Assembly (NCBI GenBank): GCA_913057245.1 | Contig: CAJXNH010000004.1 | Location: 1 to 64,000 of the forward strand | Direction: 5' to 3' | DNA length: 64,000 bases | DNA from: an uncultured Phaeodactylibacter sp. | Lineage (GTDB): Bacteria > Bacteroidota > Bacteroidia > Chitinophagales > Saprospiraceae | Shown here: positions 26,181 through 35,901 of the stretch, one piece after another | Layout: each line of letters starts with the position of its first letter | How positions within the stretch are numbered: position 1 is the stretch's first letter | Translations under genes and position numbers: made by a program | The notes under the pieces: generated by a model | Seen by the model: only the letters and a program-made list of their open reading frames with translations | Database searches by the model: none | What the model was told of the DNA's origin: nothing

Positions 26181-28490
26181 ATGAGCTATTTAGACGAATT
26201 GAACGACGTACAGCGGCAGGCGGTAACCAATACAGATGGCCCTGTACTTGTGGTTGCCGGGCCGGGCTCCGGTAAAACCCGGGTATTGACCTACCGCATC
26301 GCTCACCTGATTGAGAAAGGGACAGCGCCCTGGGAAATTCTCGCCCTGACCTTTACCAATAAAGCAGCCCGCGAAATGAAGGAGCGGATCGGCAAGGTGG
26401 TCGGTCCGAGAGCTAACCGCGTGTGGGCAGGTACTTTCCACTCTATCTTCGCGCGCATCCTCCGGGTGGAAGCCGAAAAGATTGGCTATCCGTCCAATTT
26501 CACCATTTATGATTCGGACGACTCCAAGAGCGTGATCCGGTCGATCATTCAGGAAATGAACCTGAATAAGGACCACTACAACCCCAACGCCATCCTGTCG
26601 CGCATTTCCTCCGCCAAGAGCAGCCTCATCACTCCAAAACTCTACGAAAAGGACGAGGAACTCCGGGAACAGGACAGCATGGCCAAGCGCCCGCACCTCC
26701 ATGCCATTTACAAAAAGTATACGGCCCGCTGCAAGCGCTCCGGAGCGATGGATTTTGACGACCTGCTGTACCGCCTGTACGAGCTCTTCCAGAAAAATCC
26801 GGACAATGTGCTCGACAAGTACCGGGAAAAATTCAAATACGTGCTGGTGGACGAGTTTCAGGATACCAACCACCTGCAATACTCCATCATCCGGAAGTTT
26901 ATACAGTATGATAAGAGCAACCGCAACATCTGCGTAGTGGGCGACGATGCCCAAAGTATCTATGCCTTCCGGGGGGCGACCATTCAAAATATCCTGGACT
27001 TTGAGAAAGACTTCGAAAAGCACGGCATTAAAGTTTTCAAGCTGGAGCAAAACTACCGGTCCACCGAGCACATCGTACAAACCGCCAACGAAGTAATCGG
27101 CTACAACCGCCGGCAGATCAAAAAGACGATCTGGTCCGATAAAGGAGATGGGCAAAAGATCAAGCTCATCAAAGCCATGACGGATGGAGAGGAAGGGCAA
27201 CGCATCGCGGATACCATCCTGGAGCAAAAGAACCGCTACCACTTGCGCAACAGCGAAATTGCCATTTTGTACCGGACCAATGCCCAATCCCGCGTCTTTG
27301 AGGAATACCTGCGCCGCTACAATATCGCTTACAAAATCTTCGGCGGGCTGTCATTCTACCAGCGTAAGGAAGTAAAAGATATGGTCGCCTACCTCCGCCT
27401 CGCTGTCAATACCATGGACGAAGAAGCCCTGCGCCGGGTCATCAATTACCCCAAACGCGGCATTGGCAAAACCACCCTGGATAAGATCAGCACAGTAGCT
27501 GCGCAACTCGATAAACCACTCTGGGAGTGCCTGGGCCGGGTACAACTGAGCAAGCGCGCATCGGGTGCGATTGCCGACTTTGTGACCATGACCAAGGCCT
27601 TCCAAAAGAAGGCAGAAGGAGAAAATGCCTACGAAGCCGCCAGCTATATCGCCAAGCGCTCCGGTGTACTTGATGAGCTTAAAGCCGACAATTCCGTGGA
27701 GGGTATCAACCGTATGGAAAACGTGAATGCCCTCCTCGATGGCGTCAAAGCCTTTGTGGAGGATGACACCGTTATCGATACCGAAACCATTGCCGATAAG
27801 TCGCTGGCCAGCTATTTGCAAAATATCGCGCTGCTCACAGACCTGGACACGAAAGAGGACGAGAACAGCGAATATGTGACCCTGATGTCCGTACACGCCG
27901 CGAAGGGGCTGGAGTTTAAATCTGTCTTTGTAGTGGGCATGGAAGAAAAGCTGTTCCCCTCCTTCATGTCTTTGGAGTCCCAGGATGGCATTGACGAAGA
28001 GCGCCGCCTGTTCTACGTGGCCATCACGCGGGCAGAGCAGTTCCTTACGCTTTCCTACGCCAACAGCCGCTACCGGTATGGGCAAATGCGGTACAACGAG
28101 CCCAGCCGCTTCCTGCAGGAAGTCCCCCTCGAACGCCTCGAGGAAATCAGCGGTGCCCGCTCCTCCTTTGGCAGTAACCGCCCTGGCGTTATGGACCGCA
28201 GCCCCACTCCCGGTAACGGCAGCAGCGGAGGCGCAAAAGTATCCGGCAATTTTAAAAAACCAGCCCGCTCCGTCAATCTTGGTATTGACCCCAAGGACTT
28301 CAAACCCAATGCCCCCACCGAAATCCAGGCCGGCATGAAAGTACTCCACCTGAAGTTTGGCGAAGGCAAAGTCCTGAGCATCGATGGCGGCAGTGCCAAC
28401 CGCATCGCCACCATATTCTTCAAAAACGCCAGCGACCCTCAGCAGCGCAAGATCATGCTGAAGTTTGCCAAGCTGCAAATCATTGGCTAA
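26181..28490 (+). CDS. pcrA: UvrD/PcrA-type DNA helicase
   Basis: A 769-residue superfamily 1A 3'-5' helicase for repair and replication restart. Motif Q/I: LNDVQRQAV and GPGSGKTRVLTYRI; motif II: LVDEFQDTN; motif III: VVGDDAQSIYAFRGA; motif IV: LEQNYRST; motif V: TLMSVHAAKGLEFKSVFVVG; motif VI: YVAITRAEQFLTL. The C-terminal ~60 residues after a Gly/Ser/Pro-rich linker form the Tudor-like domain (GMKVLHLKFGEGKVLS) that in PcrA contacts RNA polymerase. The length is normal. The stop codon overlaps the next start by 1 bp. Confidence 0.93.
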   Translation: MSYLDELNDVQRQAVTNTDGPVLVVAGPGSGKTRVLTYRIAHLIEKGTAPWEILALTFTNKAAREMKERIGKVVGPRANRVWAGTFHSIFARILRVEAEKIGYPSNFTIYDSDDSKSVIRSIIQEMNLNKDHYNPNAILSRISSAKSSLITPKLYEKDEELREQDSMAKRPHLHAIYKKYTARCKRSGAMDFDDLLYRLYELFQKNPDNVLDKYREKFKYVLVDEFQDTNHLQYSIIRKFIQYDKSNRNICVVGDDAQSIYAFRGATIQNILDFEKDFEKHGIKVFKLEQNYRSTEHIVQTANEVIGYNRRQIKKTIWSDKGDGQKIKLIKAMTDGEEGQRIADTILEQKNRYHLRNSEIAILYRTNAQSRVFEEYLRRYNIAYKIFGGLSFYQRKEVKDMVAYLRLAVNTMDEEALRRVINYPKRGIGKTTLDKISTVAAQLDKPLWECLGRVQLSKRASGAIADFVTMTKAFQKKAEGENAYEAASYIAKRSGVLDELKADNSVEGINRMENVNALLDGVKAFVEDDTVIDTETIADKSLASYLQNIALLTDLDTKEDENSEYVTLMSVHAAKGLEFKSVFVVGMEEKLFPSFMSLESQDGIDEERRLFYVAITRAEQFLTLSYANSRYRYGQMRYNEPSRFLQEVPLERLEEISGARSSFGSNRPGVMDRSPTPGNGSSGGAKVSGNFKKPARSVNLGIDPKDFKPNAPTEIQAGMKVLHLKFGEGKVLSIDGGSANRIATIFFKNASDPQQRKIMLKFAKLQIIG

Positions 28491-28720
28491 TGGAAAAGGA
28501 CCGAACAACACTACTACAGGAAGCCGAACAGCTCCGGCGCCGCTGGTTCCGGCAGCTGCAGGCGATTGAGGGAGAGCCCAACTGGCCTAAAGGGTGGGAA
28601 CGGCTGGAGTACCTCCGGAGCCTGATCAAGCAGGTGGAGCAGCTTGGGGAAGAAGACTGGGCAGAGCAGGCAGAAGCACAGCAACTGAGCCTGATCGTAC
28701 AGGAGGCCAGGGATTTATAA
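28490..28720 (+). CDS. Small conserved-looking helical protein
   Basis: A 76-residue charged, helical protein (LQEAEQLRRRWFRQLQAIEG, LIKQVEQLGEEDWAEQAEAQ) with conserved-looking Trp residues. Its ATG overlaps the helicase stop (TAATGG), so translation is likely coupled; a helper of the helicase is possible but unproven. No family was recognised. It converges on the trmH-like gene, 19 bp between ends. Confidence 0.6.
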   Translation: MEKDRTTLLQEAEQLRRRWFRQLQAIEGEPNWPKGWERLEYLRSLIKQVEQLGEEDWAEQAEAQQLSLIVQEARDL

Positions 28721-28739
28721 CCCTTGAAAGCGGCTGCAA

Positions 28740-29375
28740 CTACCCCTTTTTGTGGACGAACTTATTGTAGTTTTTCCGGTCGTGGCGGTCAAGATAGGTT
28801 TCAATGAGGGCTTCCCGTTCAGCGGGTGGCATGGGGTTATTGGCTTCGTACATATCGGCTGCCCGGCGTTGCCGGAGGGCTTCGTAAAGCGTGACTGCGC
28901 AGGCCACGGAGATGTTCAGGCTTTGCACCATACCCATTTGCGGAATCAGGAAATTGCCGGTAGCAAATTGCAGGGAAGCCTCAGAAACCCCATCGTGCTC
29001 GTTCCCAAACAACAGGGCTACGGATTGGGTGAAGTCAATCTCGTACAGGTCCACAGCCTGTTCGCCCAGGTGCGTCGCCCAGATGTGGTCATACTGTTGC
29101 TCCACATGGGCAAAACAGGCGGCTACATCATGGTAAAGGTGAATATCAATCCACTTTCGGGCACCGGAACTGGCATTTTTCCCAATTTCAATGCGTTCTT
29201 TGTCGAGGCTGGGCTCGGTGTACAGCACGAAGATTTCCCGGATCCCCACAGAGTCACAGGAGCGCAGGACGGCACCGATGTTGTGCGGATCGTGCACATT
29301 CTCTAACACCACAGTGAGATTGGGCTGCCTGCGGGCGGCAACCGAAGCCAACCTTTCCTTTCTTGCTGCTCTCAA
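28740..29375 (-). CDS. trmH: TrmH/SpoU-family RNA 2'-O-methyltransferase
   Basis: A 211-residue SPOUT methyltransferase using SAM to methylate a ribose, probably tRNA Gm18. The three motifs are seen: NVHDPHNIGAVLRSCDSVG, LLFGNEHDGVSEASLQ and IPQMGMVQSLNISVACAV, which build the trefoil knot. The C-terminal RAADMYEANNPMPPAEREAL extension resembles TrmH rather than RlmB. The only workable start is TTG at 29375; an in-frame stop lies just upstream. It begins one base after the stop of the upstream lipoprotein gene, so it is the last gene of the nusB-guaA operon. Confidence 0.85.
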   Translation of the reverse strand: MRAARKERLASVAARRQPNLTVVLENVHDPHNIGAVLRSCDSVGIREIFVLYTEPSLDKERIEIGKNASSGARKWIDIHLYHDVAACFAHVEQQYDHIWATHLGEQAVDLYEIDFTQSVALLFGNEHDGVSEASLQFATGNFLIPQMGMVQSLNISVACAVTLYEALRQRRAADMYEANNPMPPAEREALIETYLDRHDRKNYNKFVHKKG

Positions 29376-29376
29376 T

Positions 29377-30924
29377 TTATCTCAAATTCGCTGACTGAAA
29401 CTGGTAGTCCTGAAATTTCAGGATATTGACATGCTTGTTCTCGAACTTCTGGATTGGCGGGTTCTCCATACCGGTGGTGGTAGGCCGGACGACCCGCTCA
29501 AAGTCGAACCGGGTATGTAACATTTGCTCTGGCTCCTGCTCCAGCTGATACTGAAAATTGGTACCATATTCGTTGAGCATACGGCCAAAGTAGCGGGTCA
29601 CATCGTAGGCCAGGAAGGCCTCCTCTCCGGGTGTTATGCCAAAGCGATTGTAAAACTTGCGTTTAAAGAACCGGACATCATCAGAATAATTATCCAGGTA
29701 GGCATCACTGCTGATATGCACATTCAGGCTTTCGTAGAGGTCAAAATCGATGCGCTCATACTCCTGCCACTGCGGCATGCCATAGACGACTACATGCATG
29801 GATTCCGGTTGAGACTGCCTCGGATCCCGGTTCAGGTCCATGGGATTCTTGGCGAGCTTGGCCTGGCTAAGGAAGGAATAAATGAAAGTTTCATTCGACC
29901 AGGAGGGCACTATGAAAACGGTGGTGTCTCCAGGAGTCATGAAAGGAGACAAATCAATGTTCCCAAAGCGCTCTTCATCGTTATTGTCCACGTTAACCAC
30001 GTACTCCCTGAGGCGCAGAGAATCCTCGATACGCCCTTCGAGTCTGAAAATTTCCTCCTGAAAATAGTTAAACCGGGCCCGCTCCACTTCCTTGTCCCTG
30101 GATACCAGCACAATCTTCTTGCGCCCGTAGTTTTCAAAAGCATGCTGGGTAATCGCCTGACAGTGGGACTGCAGCGTCGGGCTCACCTGAATATAGTTGG
30201 GGTTTGCATTGGCGACATTGGCCGAAGCACTATGCGGAGACACGTAAGTCTTGTTATTGCGGCGGGCAAATTCAGCGACGAGCTCTACATTATCACTGCG
30301 GTAAGGCCCCATGATCAGATGCGAATTATAAAGCTCTGAGCGGGTATTCAGCAACTTACCCACTGCAGCTTCCTGAGCCTTACTGTCCATAACACGAACG
30401 TTAAGCTTAACGCCCTGCTCGTCTAGCTCATCCAGCGCCATTTGCATCCCACCGTAATAGTTTAGTGCCCAGGTGGAGCTCCGAAAAATTTCCTCACTTT
30501 CCGGGTTAAAGCGATCCGAAAGGAAAGGCAGGAGCACCGTAACGTTGTAGGAAGTGTAGAATTCCGTGCCAAAATCACCACGCCGAATAAGCTTGGAGGG
30601 ATTCCCCATCACTTCTTCCTGCGCGATGCCCTCTCCGGACTGAATCGGTGGGATACTATCCGTAGAAATCACTTTCCACTTGATCGTGTCCATGGTTTCT
30701 TCCGGTGTTTCATCTACGATAACCAGCTGCCCGGTTTCAGGGTCATAGATTTTCTTGCCCGGCAGCGGGTCAAGCTCCTCACCAACCTCTTCGGGCTCCG
30801 CTTCGGTTTCAGCTTTTCGGAATAAGGCACAGGAAGAAACGGAAAGCCCCAGAAACAGGGCAATCAACAATCTATTCCCATTCAATTGTGGAAGGCGGCT
30901 TAGTGCTGATATCATAAACGACAC
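29377..30924 (-). CDS. Lipoprotein with periplasmic binding-protein (type 1) fold
   Basis: A 515-residue protein with a lipoprotein signal ([14 protein letters not shown]) and an acidic linker ([16 protein letters not shown]). From about residue 125 it looks like a type 1 periplasmic binding fold as in leucine-binding or LpoA-like proteins: [71 protein letters not shown]. The C-terminal lobe contains [18 protein letters not shown]. The first ATG at 30924 lies inside the guaA 3' end (53-bp overlap); a TTG at 30885 would give a neater signal peptide and shorter overlap. The ligand is unknown; no transporter genes are adjacent. Confidence 0.75.
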   Translation of the reverse strand: MSFMISALSRLPQLNGNRLLIALFLGLSVSSCALFRKAETEAEPEEVGEELDPLPGKKIYDPETGQLVIVDETPEETMDTIKWKVISTDSIPPIQSGEGIAQEEVMGNPSKLIRRGDFGTEFYTSYNVTVLLPFLSDRFNPESEEIFRSSTWALNYYGGMQMALDELDEQGVKLNVRVMDSKAQEAAVGKLLNTRSELYNSHLIMGPYRSDNVELVAEFARRNNKTYVSPHSASANVANANPNYIQVSPTLQSHCQAITQHAFENYGRKKIVLVSRDKEVERARFNYFQEEIFRLEGRIEDSLRLREYVVNVDNNDEERFGNIDLSPFMTPGDTTVFIVPSWSNETFIYSFLSQAKLAKNPMDLNRDPRQSQPESMHVVVYGMPQWQEYERIDFDLYESLNVHISSDAYLDNYSDDVRFFKRKFYNRFGITPGEEAFLAYDVTRYFGRMLNEYGTNFQYQLEQEPEQMLHTRFDFERVVRPTTTGMENPPIQKFENKHVNILKFQDYQFQSANLR

Positions 30925-32425
30925 GGTTTATTCCTTTTACATTATTGATGATCTCGCTGGACACGGTGGCCAGAAAATCGTGCGGCAGACGGCTCCATTC
31001 GGCAGTCATCCCGTCCCGGGAGTTCACTGCCCGCAGGGCAACGGTCTTTTCATAAGTCCGCTCATCGCCCATCACCCCTACGGATTGTACCGGAAGGAGG
31101 ATGGTACCTGCCTGCCAAACTTCATCGTACAAGCCGAATTTACGAAGATTGTTGATATAAATCGCATCTGCCTCCTGAAGCATGCGCACCTTTTCCGGTG
31201 TAATATCTCCTAAAATCCGGATCCCCAGCCCTGGCCCGGGGAAGGGGTGCCTGCTCACGATTGCGTGCGGAACCTCTAATTCTGCGCCCACCAGCCGCAC
31301 TTCGTCCTTAAACAACATGCGCAACGGCTCCACAATTTTGAGGTTGAGCATTTCGGGCAAACCACCAACATTATGGTGCGATTTTATGGTGACGGATGGA
31401 CCGTGTACGGATACAGACTCGATCACATCCGGATAAATCGTACCCTGCCCCAGCCATTTGATTGCCCGGTCTTCTTCCTCCAGCTTCAGCGCCTCTTTTT
31501 CAAAGACCTCAATGAACACGCGGCCGATCACTTTGCGCTTTTGCTCCGGATCAGAAACGCCTTTCAATTCTTTATAAAATTCCTCTTTCGCATCTACACC
31601 AACCACACGCAGCCCCATATCCTTATAAGAATGGAGCACTTCCTCGAACTCATCCTTACGCAGCAACCCGTTATCCACAAAAATACAGACCAGGTTGTCA
31701 CCAATTGCTTCGTGCAGCAAAGAGGCAGCTACCGTAGAATCCACACCACCGGACAGCCCCATTAAGACGTGGTCGTCCCCAAGTTGGTCACGTAAAGCCT
31801 GTACGGTTTCTTCCACAAAGGCAGCCGGGGTCCATTCGGCGTGACAGCCGGCGATGTCCTTGACGAAGTTTTTAAGGACCGTCATGCCGTCCAGGCTATG
31901 CGAAACTTCCGGGTGGAATTGTATACAGTAAACCGGTTGGGCAAAAGCGCCGGCTTTAGACTTATACGCGGCGACATCCACATGTGCGGTACCTGCCAAC
32001 AGTTCGAACTGTTCGGGGATTTCCATGATCGTATCCCCGTGCGACATCCATACCTGAGACCCTTCGGGCACATCTGCCAGGAAGGGGTCCGCCTGATACA
32101 AACGGCTTAGTTCGGCTTTGCCATACTCCCTTTTCAGGGAGCGCTCCACCTTTCCGCCCATTTGTTTGGCGATGTACTGCGCACCGTAGCAAATACCCAG
32201 CACCGGGCGCTGCCCAATGAGTTGGTCCAGGTCGGTATGTAGTGCATTTTCATCGGCAACGGAGAAAGGGCTTCCCGATAAAATGATGCCTTTGATGGTA
32301 TCGTCCAGCTCCGGTACCTTATTGAAAGGCACGATTTCGCTGTAGACGTTAAGCTCCCGGATACGCCGCGCAATGAGCTGCGTATACTGCGAGCCGAAGT
32401 CGAGGATGAGGATTTTTTCTGTCAT
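30872..32425 (-). CDS. guaA: GMP synthase (glutamine-hydrolysing)
   Basis: A 517-residue enzyme converting XMP to GMP. The class I amidotransferase domain has [21 protein letters not shown] at the start, the catalytic Cys in GICYGAQ and the His-Glu pair in QFHPEVSHS. The PP-loop ATPase has [12 protein letters not shown] (about residue 230), and the C-terminal dimerisation domain ends in PPSTIEWE, the standard GuaA terminus. The ATG at 32423-32425 fits the family; the longer frame adds 24 unrelated residues. It follows nusB and its 3' end overlaps the next lipoprotein gene. Confidence 0.96.
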   Translation of the reverse strand: MTEKILILDFGSQYTQLIARRIRELNVYSEIVPFNKVPELDDTIKGIILSGSPFSVADENALHTDLDQLIGQRPVLGICYGAQYIAKQMGGKVERSLKREYGKAELSRLYQADPFLADVPEGSQVWMSHGDTIMEIPEQFELLAGTAHVDVAAYKSKAGAFAQPVYCIQFHPEVSHSLDGMTVLKNFVKDIAGCHAEWTPAAFVEETVQALRDQLGDDHVLMGLSGGVDSTVAASLLHEAIGDNLVCIFVDNGLLRKDEFEEVLHSYKDMGLRVVGVDAKEEFYKELKGVSDPEQKRKVIGRVFIEVFEKEALKLEEEDRAIKWLGQGTIYPDVIESVSVHGPSVTIKSHHNVGGLPEMLNLKIVEPLRMLFKDEVRLVGAELEVPHAIVSRHPFPGPGLGIRILGDITPEKVRMLQEADAIYINNLRKFGLYDEVWQAGTILLPVQSVGVMGDERTYEKTVALRAVNSRDGMTAEWSRLPHDFLATVSSEIINNVKGINRVVYDISTKPPSTIEWE

Positions 32426-32503
32426 GGCGCGAAGATAGGATTTTCTCCCATCATTACAGCCCTTTGCCGGTAGTGGAATGGCGGGGGCTGCATACATTAA
32501 AGG

Positions 32504-33439
32504 TTACTCCTGCAAACCACGCCCCTGTTTGCGGATTTTACCTTCCTTATTGAGCTGCTTCATCAGGCGGTCCAGGATACCATTGATAAAGTCCTTGCTT
32601 TTATCCGTACTGTACTGCTTGGAAATTTCGACGAACTCATTAAGCGTGACCTTGGTCGGGATAGACGGGAAGGAAGTCAGCTCGCTCAGGGCCATCTTCA
32701 GCAGGATCATATCAATGACGGCCACCCGGTCGGCATCCCAGTTACGGAGCGTAGGCTCAATCACGGATAGCAAATCATCCCCTTCTTCAATAACCTGCCG
32801 CAACAGGCGCTCGCCGAAGTCATCCACTGCTTCACCCTGTGGGCGGTGCTCCTCAAAGAAGTCCCCCTCCACCGGCAGTGCCTTGATGGTTTTCTTTACC
32901 GCTCCCACCACGAGGGACTCATCGTCCACCCAGTTGGGGAAGTGATCTTCCAGGAAGTCATTGAAAGGTTCGTTATTGACCAGGTGCTTGAAGAGGGACA
33001 GCAGCATTTCGGTGTGCTCCTCATCGGTATGGGAAGCCTGCCGGCTGTAAGCCCTGTACTCTTCCGTCTTGGCAAAATCCTGATAAAAGGTCCGGATGTT
33101 GTCCAGGTCGATACGGTTTTTCAGCTTGCGGCGGCGCAGCAATTCCTGAAACCCATCATTGCGCACCAACGACTGAAGGCGTTCATTTTCAGCCAGTACC
33201 GCTGTGAACTGCTTATCTGAATCGGAGGGCAGGAGCTTTTCCAATTTCTTGGCTTTGTCCTGAATGGCATACTCTGATGTGCGCACCAGCGCCCAAAGCG
33301 TGAAGAGGTACAAATCGAAAGAGCGCTGTACATTCGCCTTATATCGCCTGACGGTGTCGTCAAGCCCAAGCGAATGATCCTGGCTCATGGAATAAAGCAT
33401 CTGCATTACTTTAATGCGGATATTCCTTCTACTCAGCAT
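32504..33439 (-). CDS. nusB: Transcription antitermination factor NusB, long Bacteroidota form
   Basis: A 311-residue protein. It opens with MLSRRNIRIKVMQMLYSMSQ, the NusB N-terminal signature, and the C-terminal half (about 195-300) contains the helical core RNWDADRVAVIDMILLKMAL and PTKVTLNEFVEISKQYSTDK. Ordinary NusB is ~140 residues; this form has a ~150-residue helical insertion, as is usual for Bacteroidota. It binds boxA RNA with NusE in rRNA transcription. A TATATTTG box lies upstream at 33468-33475. It is first gene of the nusB-guaA-lipoprotein-trmH unit. Confidence 0.92.
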   Translation of the reverse strand: MLSRRNIRIKVMQMLYSMSQDHSLGLDDTVRRYKANVQRSFDLYLFTLWALVRTSEYAIQDKAKKLEKLLPSDSDKQFTAVLAENERLQSLVRNDGFQELLRRRKLKNRIDLDNIRTFYQDFAKTEEYRAYSRQASHTDEEHTEMLLSLFKHLVNNEPFNDFLEDHFPNWVDDESLVVGAVKKTIKALPVEGDFFEEHRPQGEAVDDFGERLLRQVIEEGDDLLSVIEPTLRNWDADRVAVIDMILLKMALSELTSFPSIPTKVTLNEFVEISKQYSTDKSKDFINGILDRLMKQLNKEGKIRKQGRGLQE

Positions 33440-33467
33440 ATTTCAATATTCCCGGTTAAAGTCCTCG

Positions 33468-33475
33468 CAAATATA
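33468..33475 (-). promoter_or_regulatory. -7 promoter box for nusB
   Basis: The minus strand reads TATATTTG, an exact TAnnTTTG match, 29 bases before the nusB ATG. Confidence 0.5.
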
Positions 33476-33525
33476 CACTCTGATTATTGGTTTGCGACAT
33501 TGAAGGGTATCAATTTACCTTTTAA

Positions 33526-33575
33526 ACAAAAAAAGCCCGGGCTGACCAGGCAAAATCCTGACTTCAACCCGGGCT
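33526..33575 (-). terminator. Rho-independent terminator after the DoxX-type gene
   Basis: On the minus strand AGCCCGGG (33568-33575) and CCCGGGCT (33534-33541) form an 8-bp stem with a 26-base loop, followed by a run of seven T. It lies directly downstream of the stop codon at 33602. Confidence 0.7.
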
Positions 33576-33601
33576 CTTTGCGGCCTGTAGCGCTTTTCGA
33601 A

Positions 33602-35212
33602 TTATTGCATATAGCCGGCTTTCAGTTCTTCGTAAGTCGGTAGTTTCTTGTAGTGCCACTTGCCAATAACTTTTCCGTTCTTCAGCAATACCACGCCCGG
33701 GTTAGACCGGACAATGGTTTTTAACAGAATGTCATCACCCGTATAGAATGGATAGTTGCTATTGGAAGCCGTCTGAAACTGCTCCAGCTTTTCAGGTGAG
33801 GCAAAGCTGGTTGCTCCAAACACCTTAAAGCCTTCCTGCTGTGCCTCTGCCAGTACCGGATTCACGATATCCGTCCAGGGGTCAAGGTAGTCTTTCCCAA
33901 AGTGGTAAGTAGTTTGCTCCACCTGCCGCTTGTCGATCCGGTCGATACTGCGCACCAGCTTAATGGTGTCTTCCACAGCCACGGTGTCTACTTTGTAAAT
34001 GGTGTCACGGAGCATCTGCGTGGTAACCTCTTCCTTTTCGGTATACAACTTATAGGCGACTACCATAAAGCTGTACTCCGGGTTATTGAGGATATCATAG
34101 GTTACATCGCCGCCTTCCGGCCCGCCTGACAGCTCGAAATCACTGATTTTGCTACGCTCCACCACCTGAGCGGTCGTGTCGCCTGCCAATTCCCACTGCT
34201 GTGCCAGATAACTCGCCAGCTCCGCTTCATAGGGTTCGCCTTCTGCGCTTGGGATGCCGTAGCCGTCAGCGGTTTTCACCACTTTAACTACCGGTTCGGC
34301 CTTGATCTGCTCCAGGTCCCACTCTTCTTTCGGGTAATCTTTATACTTCTTTAGGTATTCATCGATGGGGAACTGTGCCGTTTCCCCCGTTTCCTTGTTG
34401 GTCACCTTATAGGCAATGACTTCTGCATTATTTTCGGCAAGGTCTTCCAGTTCCTTCTCCAGGCGAATGTTGGCTTCGTTGTGGAAGGGGCGGAAATCGG
34501 TGTGCGGGATGTCCCACATGTAGTTACTGAAGCAGTAAAGCGTCAGTGCGGCGGTACCCAAAATAACCGTAGCAGTACGCCCACCTGCGCCCATGAGCTG
34601 ATGCATTTTCCCATGAAAAATCAGGAACAGAATGGAAGGTACAAGCAGGAACACATCCTTCATAAAGGAAGTAAATGGTGCCAGCTTAATGAAGTCTCCA
34701 AAGCAACCGCAATCGGTCACCTTCATATTGGTTTCCACATAGGGGCCCCACTGCCCAAACTGAAAGAAATTGACGCCCGCAGGCACATAGCCGGTCAGGA
34801 AAGTAAAGCCCGTCAGCACGGTAAAGAAAGCCACGAGCAGGAAGAAAGCCCAAGCCGTCAGCTTCCGGGAGGAACCAATGAGCAGCATGATACCGAGCAC
34901 GATCTCAAAGACGATCATGAACACGGAAAAACCAATGGCCCACTCCGCCAGTTGCGGAAACATCGGTGCCAGGAAGGAGAACCAGGTGCCGGAGAAGGTA
35001 GACTCGAACTCCGCAAAGTACTGCTCCATTTTGTAGGCCGTACCAAGCGGGTCTACCGCCTTTACCCATCCGGAAAAGATAAACAACACCCCGCAGAAGT
35101 TTTGCAGGAAGCTGATGATCCAGTTTTCAATACGCTTGGTCGTCAACCCAATAATAAGGGTCAGCAGCAGCGCCACGGCTGCAACAGAAAGTACCAAAGT
35201 GCCTATAGTCAT
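33602..35212 (-). CDS. DoxX/MauE-like membrane protein (BT_3928 family)
   Basis: A 536-residue protein. The N-terminal ~200 residues have five or so hydrophobic helices of the DoxX/MauE type (FLQNFCGVLFIFSGWVKAVD, FMIVFEIVLGIMLLIGSSRK) with the conserved Cys loop VTDCGCFGDFIKLAPFTSF. A long charged periplasmic-looking segment follows, and the last ~150 residues look thioredoxin-like (FKVFGATSFASPEKLEQF ... NPGVVLLKNGKVIGKWHY) but have no CxxC. This layout matches the Bacteroidota BT_3928 family. It overlaps the DUF1599 gene by 4 bp. A redox or quinone-linked role is possible; no function is established. Confidence 0.82.
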   Translation of the reverse strand: MTIGTLVLSVAAVALLLTLIIGLTTKRIENWIISFLQNFCGVLFIFSGWVKAVDPLGTAYKMEQYFAEFESTFSGTWFSFLAPMFPQLAEWAIGFSVFMIVFEIVLGIMLLIGSSRKLTAWAFFLLVAFFTVLTGFTFLTGYVPAGVNFFQFGQWGPYVETNMKVTDCGCFGDFIKLAPFTSFMKDVFLLVPSILFLIFHGKMHQLMGAGGRTATVILGTAALTLYCFSNYMWDIPHTDFRPFHNEANIRLEKELEDLAENNAEVIAYKVTNKETGETAQFPIDEYLKKYKDYPKEEWDLEQIKAEPVVKVVKTADGYGIPSAEGEPYEAELASYLAQQWELAGDTTAQVVERSKISDFELSGGPEGGDVTYDILNNPEYSFMVVAYKLYTEKEEVTTQMLRDTIYKVDTVAVEDTIKLVRSIDRIDKRQVEQTTYHFGKDYLDPWTDIVNPVLAEAQQEGFKVFGATSFASPEKLEQFQTASNSNYPFYTGDDILLKTIVRSNPGVVLLKNGKVIGKWHYKKLPTYEELKAGYMQ

Positions 35213-35760
35213 GATGAAGCGTTTTGTTCGTTCAGTTTGATGAGTGCAAAAATAGCATAATTGATGATGTCCAGATAATTGGCATCCAACCCTTCTGAAA
35301 CCAGGGTCTTGCCGGCGTTATCTTCAATCTGCCGGACCCGCAGGAGCTTTTGCAAAATCATATCCGTCATGGAAGCGATGCGCATATCCCGCCAAGCCTC
35401 CCCGTAGTCGTGGTTTTTGGCTTCGAGCAGTTCCCGCGTCAGCGCCACTTTGGCATCATAACGGACAACCGCATCTTCGGGAGGCAGCTCTATCGGGGCA
35501 TCCTCCGGCAACTCCAGCTGAATCAGCGCCATGATACTGTAGTTGATGAGCCCGAAATAATCATCTTCCACCCGGTCTTCCACTTTTTGCTGCTGTTTTT
35601 CCTCTATACTCCGGATACGCTTGGCCTTAATGTACAGCTGATCGGTCATAGATGCCGGCCGAAGGATACGCCAGGACGTCCCGTAGTCTACCGTTTTCTT
35701 AAGGAACAACTCCCGGCACGCTGCCATAATCTCGTCGAAGGATTCCAGTGTGGTTTTCAA
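35209..35760 (-). CDS. DUF1599 domain-containing protein
   Basis: A protein of about 183 residues made of two similar halves, each with a helical dUTPase/MazG-like pattern: ACRELFLKKTVDYGTSWRIL with IRSIEE, and TRELLEAKNHDYGEAWRDM with VRQIED. This is DUF1599, a Bacteroidota family of unknown function. An ATG at 35814 gives a longer frame, but a TATATTTG promoter box (35777-35784) lies inside it and family members start near LESFDEIM, so the TTG at 35758-35760 is preferred. It overlaps the DoxX-type gene by 4 bp (ATGA). Confidence 0.78.
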   Translation of the reverse strand: MKTTLESFDEIMAACRELFLKKTVDYGTSWRILRPASMTDQLYIKAKRIRSIEEKQQQKVEDRVEDDYFGLINYSIMALIQLELPEDAPIELPPEDAVVRYDAKVALTRELLEAKNHDYGEAWRDMRIASMTDMILQKLLRVRQIEDNAGKTLVSEGLDANYLDIINYAIFALIKLNEQNASS

Positions 35761-35776
35761 GGTGCGTGGTTTTGCG

Positions 35777-35784
35777 CAAATATA
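35777..35784 (-). promoter_or_regulatory. -7 promoter box for DUF1599-DoxX operon
   Basis: The minus strand reads TATATTTG, an exact TAnnTTTG match, 17 bases before the proposed TTG start at 35760. Confidence 0.45.
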
Positions 35785-35852
35785 CTCACTCCCGTGCCTA
35801 ATTGAGAATTCCATGCGGTAAAGATGGCAATAATACCGTTACGTGCTGTTAA

Positions 35853-35860
35853 TACCTTTG
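35853..35860 (+). promoter_or_regulatory. -7 promoter box for the IMPACT-family gene
   Basis: TACCTTTG matches TAnnTTTG exactly, 42 bases before the ATG at 35902. Confidence 0.5.
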
Positions 35861-35901
35861 CAAGGTTTGTTAACAGGGTGTAAAAGATTAATTTCACGCC
35901 G

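Noticed and set aside
26190-27287. Long minus-strand frame opposite the helicase gene
   Set aside because: A shadow frame; helicase motifs are on the plus strand and no homology is apparent on the minus strand.
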